Positions 58,767 through 64,000 of a DNA stretch of 64,000 nucleotides are shown piece by piece. The position numbers and the translations under genes are program-made. The DNA lies in NCBI GenBank assembly GCA_963746265.1, contig CAVVAM010000015.1, positions 186,001 through 250,000 on the forward strand. The letters are read 5' to 3'. The notes under the pieces were generated by a model that was not told the origin of the DNA, did not search any database, and saw nothing but the letters and a program-made list of their open reading frames with translations. Source of the stretch: Ilumatobacter sp963746265 (GTDB lineage Bacteria; Actinomycetota; Acidimicrobiia; Acidimicrobiales; Ilumatobacteraceae). Numbering within the stretch: the stretch's first letter is position 1; the number at the start of each line of letters is the position of its first letter.

Positions 58767-59828
58767 ATGACCCAGAGCGACATCACTCCGACCCCACGAC
58801 GGGAACGCGCCACGATCGAAGACGTCGCCGCCGCTGCAGGTGTCTCGGTGGCCACGGTCAGTCGAGCACTACGCGGTCTACCGAACGTGGCCGACTCGAC
58901 TCGGGCCCGCGTGGAGCGGGCGGCCGCAGAACTGGAGTATCGAGCGGACCCGGCCGCATCGCGCCTCGCCGCCGGCCGGTCTCGCTCGGTCGCCGTCGTC
59001 GTCCAACTCCTCAACGGCTGGTATTCGTCGAACGTCGTCGCCGGTGTCGAGGCGGTGTGCGCCGAGGCCGGCTACGACACGATCGTGATCGGCGTCGGTC
59101 CCGGCTCGAGCGATCGAGACGTCTTCACCGGCTCGAGCGCGATCCATCGGCGTGTCGACGCCATCATCTTCGTCGACGTCCGGGTGTCGTCGGCCGCGTT
59201 GCAGAAGCTGTCCGACCAGTCACTCGTGGTGGTGTCGGTCGGACACGAGCTCCCCCACATCCCGTCGGTGGGCATCGACGACGTCGCCGTGGGCCGCATC
59301 GCGACGCGCCACTTGATCGAGCTGGGACATCGGCGGATCGGGCTGATCAACGGGCCCGACGAGCGACCGTTCGTCGTGCCCTCGCGCCGGCAGACCGGCT
59401 TCGAGGAGGCGATGCGGGCGGCAGGCCTGGAACCCGATCCGGCCCTCTACGCGCCCGGCAACTTCACGCTCCAGGACGGCGCGGACGCTCTCCTCACGCT
59501 GATGGAGCACGACGACCCACCGACGGCGATCTTCGCGTTCGCCGACGAGATGGCGTTCGGTGTGATGCTGGCCGCCGAGGAACGCGGCATCCGGATTCCC
59601 GACGACCTGTCGCTGGTCGGCGTCGACGATCACGACGTCGCTGCCGTCGTCGGTCTCACCACCGTGCACCAGGACGTCGCCGAGCACGGAGCCCGCGCCG
59701 CCCGGCTCGTGCTCGATCAACTGGTCGAACACACCGATCCGGTGGCGACCGAGCTGGCCCCGGTGCGACTCATCGTGCGCCGCTCCACGGCTCCCCCGGG
59801 ATGCCACGTGAGTACGGTGTCGCCATGA
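58767..59828 (+). CDS. LacI-family transcriptional regulator
   Basis: A 353-residue repressor. The N-terminal helix-turn-helix and hinge are TIEDVAAAAGVSVATVSRAL and ADPAASRLAAGRSRSVAVVV. The periplasmic-binding-like effector domain follows, with WYSSNVVAGVEAVCAEAGYD, PSVGIDDVAVGRIATRHLIE and DDLSLVGVDDHDVAAVVGLT. It is expected to bind a sugar or sugar phosphate. It directly follows the microcompartment genes, overlaps the aldo/keto reductase by four bases, and has its own operator. Confidence 0.94.
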   Translation: MTQSDITPTPRRERATIEDVAAAAGVSVATVSRALRGLPNVADSTRARVERAAAELEYRADPAASRLAAGRSRSVAVVVQLLNGWYSSNVVAGVEAVCAEAGYDTIVIGVGPGSSDRDVFTGSSAIHRRVDAIIFVDVRVSSAALQKLSDQSLVVVSVGHELPHIPSVGIDDVAVGRIATRHLIELGHRRIGLINGPDERPFVVPSRRQTGFEEAMRAAGLEPDPALYAPGNFTLQDGADALLTLMEHDDPPTAIFAFADEMAFGVMLAAEERGIRIPDDLSLVGVDDHDVAAVVGLTTVHQDVAEHGARAARLVLDQLVEHTDPVATELAPVRLIVRRSTAPPGCHVSTVSP

Positions 59829-60727
59829 CGTCTCTCGTTCGCGCCGCCTCCCGCCGACTCGGTTCCGTGGGTGATGTCGGTCCGATCTCGTACGGACAGT
59901 GGCGGTACACGACCGGCGACCTGGCCACCGCCCAGCAACTGATCGAGACCGCGCTCGATGCCGGCATGAACCTGATCGACACGGCCGACGTCTACGGCCT
60001 GGACTGGGGCGGCACCGGGTTCGGCGAGGTCGAGGCACTGCTCGGTCGGGTGCTCGCCCGAGCTCCCGGCCTGCGCGATCGGCTGGTCCTGGCCACGAAG
60101 GGCGGCATCCGTCCGCCGGTTCCCTACGACAGCTCCGACGAATGGCTGCGCACGGCGTGCGACGATTCGCTCCGGCGCCTCCGGGTCGACGTGATCGACC
60201 TGTACCAGATCCACCGTCCCGACCTGTACGCCCACCCCGCCGATGTGGCTGCCACGCTGGCCGGCCTCCGCGAGCAGGGCAAGATCCGCGAAGTCGGGGT
60301 GTCGAATCACACCGTGGCCCAGACCGCTGCACTCCAGGCCCACCTGCCGTTCCCGCTCGTGTCGACGCAACCCGAATTCTCGGCGCTGGCGCTCGATCCG
60401 CTTCGCGACGGCACCTTCGATCACTGCATGGCGACGGGCATCGTGCCGCTCGCGTGGAGCCCGCTGGCGGGCGGCCGACTCGCCACCGGCGCCGACATCC
60501 CGCCAGAACTGGCGTCGCTGCTCGACCAACTCGCCGAACGCGAGGATGTCGAGCGGTCCCACATCGCGATCGCGTTCGTCCTCGCGCACCCGGCGGGCCC
60601 GGTAGCGATCATCGGCACCCAGGATCCGGCCCGCATCACGGCGTCGACCAAGGCGCTCGGCGTCACCCTCGACCGTGCCGACGTGTACGCGATCGTGCAA
60701 GCGTCCGAGGGCGTGCCGCTGCCCTGA
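59825..60727 (+). CDS. Aldo/keto reductase
   Basis: A 300-residue NADPH-dependent AKR with the full tetrad: D52 and Y57 in NLIDTADVYGLDW, K92 in LVLATKGG and H130 in DLYQIHRPDLY. ATG 59825 overlaps the LacI stop (ATGA). In the context of the BMC operon it may act on sugars or aldehydes that leave or feed the compartment. It has no encapsulation-type helix, so it is probably cytosolic. Confidence 0.92.
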   Translation: MTSLVRAASRRLGSVGDVGPISYGQWRYTTGDLATAQQLIETALDAGMNLIDTADVYGLDWGGTGFGEVEALLGRVLARAPGLRDRLVLATKGGIRPPVPYDSSDEWLRTACDDSLRRLRVDVIDLYQIHRPDLYAHPADVAATLAGLREQGKIREVGVSNHTVAQTAALQAHLPFPLVSTQPEFSALALDPLRDGTFDHCMATGIVPLAWSPLAGGRLATGADIPPELASLLDQLAEREDVERSHIAIAFVLAHPAGPVAIIGTQDPARITASTKALGVTLDRADVYAIVQASEGVPLP

Positions 60728-60786
60728 TCAGCGCCGACCGGCCGGCGCTCAGCATCCGACCCGGGAGGCCGGTAGCGTCACGCGAC

Positions 60787-61380
60787 GTGAATCAGGTGAA
60801 GTCCCGTCTCCAGGCTCTCGGCCTCCTCGACCGTGCGTTCGCGAACGCGAGCGACGACGATCTGCAGACGGCGATCGACGCGTTGAACGACGAACATCGT
60901 GAGGCACTCGTCGAACTGCTCGGCGTCGACGCCGATCCCGATGCGGTGCGCACGGCGATCGCCAAGGGTCGTCTCGACGGAACAATGGAGAGCACGGCAC
61001 TGGTGCTGACCGACGCCTGCCTGGCCGACTGCATCGAGCAGCTCGGAGATCACGCCGACCACCCGACGACCGGGGAGTTGCGCGAGGTGCTACCGGGTCT
61101 GTGCGAATCGCACGGCAAGGCGATCACTCAGCTCATGCTGGCGTCGACGGTGGCCGGTGAGGCGCCGGCGTCGGCGATCATCCGGGACCTGCTGAAGAAC
61201 GACGACGACATGAAGCTCCCGAAGGCCGAGCCCAAACCGATCAGCCCGATCGTGCAAGGGCCCGAGGTCGACCCGGAGGAACGGGCCGCCGTCAAGGCCA
61301 AGCGCAAGGAGTTGAAGCAGCGCAAGCAGGAAGAGGCTCGCCAACGCCGCGAGCAATCGCAGGCGGCGAAGCGCCGCTGA
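60787..61380 (+). CDS. Hypothetical protein with basic coiled-coil tail
   Basis: A 197-residue protein from GTG 60787. The first 130 residues are helical (VKSRLQALGLLDRAFANASD, LQTAIDALNDEHREALVELL). The C-terminal about 40 residues are a highly charged lysine/arginine/glutamate coiled coil (AKRKELKQRKQEEARQRREQ) that could bind nucleic acid. No family is recognised. It is followed by the AlkD-like gene with five bases between. Confidence 0.6.
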   Translation: MNQVKSRLQALGLLDRAFANASDDDLQTAIDALNDEHREALVELLGVDADPDAVRTAIAKGRLDGTMESTALVLTDACLADCIEQLGDHADHPTTGELREVLPGLCESHGKAITQLMLASTVAGEAPASAIIRDLLKNDDDMKLPKAEPKPISPIVQGPEVDPEERAAVKAKRKELKQRKQEEARQRREQSQAAKRR

Positions 61381-61385
61381 CCACC

Positions 61386-62060
61386 GTGCTCGCCGGACGG
61401 ATCGACGATCTGAGGCGGGCACTGACGGCAGCAGCCGATCCCCGCAGGGCCCCGGCAATGGCGACCTACATGAGGGACCGGTTCGTGTTTCTCGGTGTGC
61501 CGGCTCCCGCTCGGAGGTCGGCTCAGCGACCATTCGTGTCCGCTGCGAAGAGAGCGACGTCGGGCGGTCTCCTGGATGGTGCCGACGCCTGCTGGTCGCA
61601 GCCCGAGCGAGAATTCCAGTACGTGGGCACCGATCTGCTCGTTCGCTGGTCCCATGCGATCGAGTCGACCGATCTGCCACGGGTGGAGACGCTCATCCGT
61701 ACGAAGTCGTGGTGGGACACGGCCGATGCGCTGGCGTCGAACGTCGTCGGGCCACTGGTGTCGGCTGATCGGTCGCTCGCCGACGTGATGGATCGTTGGA
61801 TCGACGACGACCTGTGGGTGGCGAGGGCCGCCATCCTCCATCAGTTGAAGTACGGCGAGCGAACCGACACCGACCGGCTCTTCGGCTACATCGACCGAAG
61901 GTGCGACGACACGGACTTCTTCCTGCGCAAGGCCGCGGGATGGGCGCTCCGCGAGTACGCGAACACCGACGCCGATGCGGTCCGTCGCTTCGTCGCCGAT
62001 CGTGGCGACCGGCTGAGCGGCCTCACCAGGCGTGAGGCGTTGAAGCGGATCGGCTCCTGA
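61386..62060 (+). CDS. AlkD-like DNA alkylation repair protein
   Basis: A 224-residue HEAT-repeat protein from GTG 61386. PAMATYMRDRFVFLGVPAPA, REFQYVGTDLLVRWSHAIES, KSWWDTADALASNVVGPLV and WALREYANTDADAVRRFV match the AlkD/DNA-7-N-methylguanine glycosylase family. The tryptophan-rich segments are those that contact the damaged duplex. It sits next to two more alkylation-repair genes, ogt and ada-alkA, which are convergent with it. Confidence 0.88.
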   Translation: MLAGRIDDLRRALTAAADPRRAPAMATYMRDRFVFLGVPAPARRSAQRPFVSAAKRATSGGLLDGADACWSQPEREFQYVGTDLLVRWSHAIESTDLPRVETLIRTKSWWDTADALASNVVGPLVSADRSLADVMDRWIDDDLWVARAAILHQLKYGERTDTDRLFGYIDRRCDDTDFFLRKAAGWALREYANTDADAVRRFVADRGDRLSGLTRREALKRIGS

Positions 62061-62074
62061 CCGGACGGCGAACG

Positions 62075-62596
62075 TCAGCCGGCGGCGGCGCGGACCTTGA
62101 ACTCGTGGTCGAGCAACCACGCCTTGGCATCGAGACCTCCGGCGAAGCCGGTGAGGTGTCCGTTGCTGGCCACGACGCGGTGGCAGGGCACCACGATCGG
62201 GATCGGGTTCTTGCCGTTCGCCGCGCCCACGGCGCGCGCCTTGTTCTTGTCGCCGAGCATGGCGGCCTGCTCGCCGTAGCTGATGGTCTCGCCGAACGGG
62301 ATCTTCACGAGCGCGTCCCACGCCCGATGCTGGAACGCCGTCCCTGCGGCATCCACTGGAATGTCGAACTCGAGCCGCGCTCCGTCGAAGTACTCGCCGA
62401 GTTGCTCGACCGCGACGGCGAGTGCCGGGTGGTCGGCGGCGCCGACGTCGACGATCTCCCTGTCGCCGACCAACTGCTCGTGTGCGGTCTCACCATCCCA
62501 ATCGATGGCGACGACGGCGTCGTCGTCGTTCGCAACGATCGTCAGGGTGCCGATCGGCGACGGCATCGTGGTGCGGAAGTACGTGGTGTTCGTCAT
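62075..62596 (-). CDS. ogt: Methylated-DNA-protein cysteine methyltransferase
   Basis: A 173-residue O6-alkylguanine transferase from ATG 62594-62596. The active-site cysteine C138 is in PIPIVVPCHRVVASNG. The helix-turn-helix region is FQHRAWDALVKIPFGETISY, and ARAVGAANGKNP precedes the active site. It removes alkyl groups from guanine O6 in a single-turnover reaction. It lies 44 bp downstream of the Ada-AlkA gene and is probably in the same transcript. Confidence 0.95.
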   Translation of the reverse strand: MTNTTYFRTTMPSPIGTLTIVANDDDAVVAIDWDGETAHEQLVGDREIVDVGAADHPALAVAVEQLGEYFDGARLEFDIPVDAAGTAFQHRAWDALVKIPFGETISYGEQAAMLGDKNKARAVGAANGKNPIPIVVPCHRVVASNGHLTGFAGGLDAKAWLLDHEFKVRAAAG

Positions 62597-62640
62597 GGTT
62601 CGTTCCTTCGTCGTGGATCGGCTCGGCACGAGCGCGTCGA

Positions 62641-64000
62641 TCAGAGTGTGTTCCAGAGGTGGTGCATGGCGTACGTGCGCCACGGGCGCCACCGTTCGGC
62701 GGCTCCGTCGTCGAGGTCGAGCGCGGTCAAGGCGCGCTTCACACCGAGGTCGGTCTCGAGCAACACATCGGGATCGCCGAGGCCGCGCAGCGCCACGTAT
62801 CGCGCCGTCCACGGGCCGATCCCCTTCACCGCGAGCAATCGGTCGACGGCGTCGGCCCGGTCGATGCCCGCATCGAGGGTGAGCACGCCGTCGCTGACGA
62901 GATGCCCGACCCGCCGGAGGGTCTCGGCGCGCGAGCGCGGCATCGGCAGGGCAGCCGGGTCCGCGACTGCGAGGCACTCCATCGACGGGAACACGCGGGT
63001 GAGCACGGGGTGCTCGACCGTGAGCTCGTCGCTCATCGTTGCGGCGATGCGACCCGTGACCGTGCGTGCACCGGCCACCGAGACCTGCTGTCCGACGATC
63101 GCCCGCACGAGGGTCTCGTTCGGGTCGACCGAGCCGGCGGAACGCAGCCCGGGTGTTCCGGCGACGAGTGACGCCAGTGCAGGATCGGCCGCCAGCGCCT
63201 CGTCGATCGCGACCGGGTCGGCGTCGAGATCGAGCAACCGTCGCACTCTCCCGACCGCCGGGGCCAGATCACGCCAGTCCGCGAGGCGGAACGACGCCGA
63301 CACGTAGCCGTCGGCGAGCCGCACGGCCACCGTCCCGTGGCCGTGTGGCAACGAGAGCGCCCGCTCGTAGGACTCGCCGTCCCACGCCTCGACCCCTGGC
63401 ACCGCCCGGTGGCCGAGGAACTCGAGGAGCTGGCGGCCGGCGAACGGGCCCCGGACCGGGAGACGCACGGCCACGGTGCCCGACGCGGCCGTCGTCACAC
63501 CCGCACGAGTCCGCGCTCGAAGTTCACTCGGCGCGCCTGCGAACACCTCGCGAACCGTGTCGTTGAATTGGCGGATGCTCCCGAACCCGGCAGCGAACGC
63601 GATGTCGGTCATCGACAGGTCGGTCGTCTCGATCAGGATGCGGGCGGTCTGGGCACGCTGCGATCTTGCGAGCGCCAGTGGGCCGGCCCCGAGCTGGTCG
63701 GTGAGCAACCGGTTGAGGTGACGAGTGCTGTACCCGAGCCGCCGGGAGAGGCCGTCGACACCCTCACGATCGATCACGCCGTCGGCGATCAATCGCATCG
63801 CACGAGCCACCAGGTCACCGCGCAGGTCCCACTCGGGTGACCCGGGTGCGGCGTCGGGGCGGCACCGCTTGCAGGCGCGGAAGCCACGCTGCTGTGCGGC
63901 CGCAGCGGACGGATAGAAGTCGACGTTCGACTTCTTCGGCGTCATCGCCGGGCAGCTCGGCCGGCAGTAGATCCCGGTCGTGCGCACGGCGATGAAGAAC
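62641..64000 (-). CDS. Ada-AlkA fusion: regulator and DNA-3-methyladenine glycosylase (partial)
   Basis: At least 452 residues; the gene runs off the right edge and its start lies outside. The N-terminal Ada methyl-acceptor/zinc domain (FFIAVRTTGIYCRPSCPA, then FRACKRCRPD) has the metal cysteines, including the one that accepts methyl groups. An AraC-type HTH follows (GVDGLSRRLGYSTRHLNRLL, SMTDIAFAAGFGSIRQFN). The C-terminal half is AlkA: LVRAIVGQQVSVAGARTVTG, the helix-hairpin-helix LLAVKGIGPWTARYVALRGL, and catalytic aspartate in VLLETDLGV. It senses methylation damage and excises alkylated bases. Confidence 0.95.
   Translation of the reverse strand, partial: FFIAVRTTGIYCRPSCPAMTPKKSNVDFYPSAAAAQQRGFRACKRCRPDAAPGSPEWDLRGDLVARAMRLIADGVIDREGVDGLSRRLGYSTRHLNRLLTDQLGAGPLALARSQRAQTARILIETTDLSMTDIAFAAGFGSIRQFNDTVREVFAGAPSELRARTRAGVTTAASGTVAVRLPVRGPFAGRQLLEFLGHRAVPGVEAWDGESYERALSLPHGHGTVAVRLADGYVSASFRLADWRDLAPAVGRVRRLLDLDADPVAIDEALAADPALASLVAGTPGLRSAGSVDPNETLVRAIVGQQVSVAGARTVTGRIAATMSDELTVEHPVLTRVFPSMECLAVADPAALPMPRSRAETLRRVGHLVSDGVLTLDAGIDRADAVDRLLAVKGIGPWTARYVALRGLGDPDVLLETDLGVKRALTALDLDDGAAERWRPWRTYAMHHLWNTL

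Overview
The window looks like a chromosomal piece of a high-GC actinobacterium. The left end carries the classic actinobacterial gene run argS, lysA, hom, thrC, rho, rpmE, and the flanks hold F420/Ddn-type, mycothiol-type (maleylpyruvate isomerase family) and RskA-type genes. The overall feel is Acidimicrobiia (Ilumatobacter-like). That taxonomic placement is inference from gene content and not from a search.

Left core block (1-11 kb): ribosomal protein L31, transcription terminator Rho with a very long low-complexity insert, threonine synthase, homoserine dehydrogenase, a PemK/MazF-fold protein, an enoyl-CoA hydratase, diaminopimelate decarboxylase, arginyl-tRNA synthetase, a PPOX-fold flavin protein, and tRNA-Arg(CCG). 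thrB, normally between thrC and rho, is absent.

Accessory island (about 11.1-46.3 kb): it begins at the 3' end of tRNA-Arg. A 16-bp perfect copy of that tRNA end, embedded in a decayed tRNA-like stretch, lies at 46,229-46,275, which suggests a roughly 35-kb element integrated at the tRNA. Inside are an inverted pair of IS110-family elements (one intact, one frameshifted) with conserved left ends that look like bridge RNAs, relics of two further IS110 elements, an IS1380 element, an IS481 fragment, three tyrosine recombinases (two overlapping), a 23-bp tandem repeat, several truncated genes joined head to head, a two-RCK potassium channel, a tandem universal stress protein, GNAT enzymes, a PIN-like protein divergent from an unknown protein, a DUF4188 gene behind twin palindromic operators, a tandem flavodoxin-like protein, a DMT exporter with a histidine-rich tail, a serine beta-lactamase-fold hydrolase, and an ECF sigma factor translationally coupled to a membrane-anchored seven-bladed WD40 protein.

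Right block (46.3-64 kb): CapA-like protein, arylamine N-acetyltransferase, a Zn-ribbon/OB-fold protein with a thiolase and rhodanese, an alpha/beta hydrolase, a DinB/maleylpyruvate isomerase-fold protein, and a second ECF sigma/anti-sigma pair. Next comes a compact bacterial microcompartment (BMC) operon: RpiB-like isomerase, DeoC, CoA-acylating aldehyde dehydrogenase, two BMC-T, one BMC-H and three BMC-P shell proteins. This gene set matches the sugar-phosphate-utilising (SPU) BMC class. The likely chemistry is isomerisation of a sugar phosphate, aldol cleavage to an aldehyde plus a triose phosphate inside the shell, and conversion of the aldehyde to acyl-CoA. A LacI regulator with its own operator and an aldo/keto reductase follow. 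The window closes with an unknown protein, an AlkD-like protein, Ogt, and a partial Ada-AlkA fusion.
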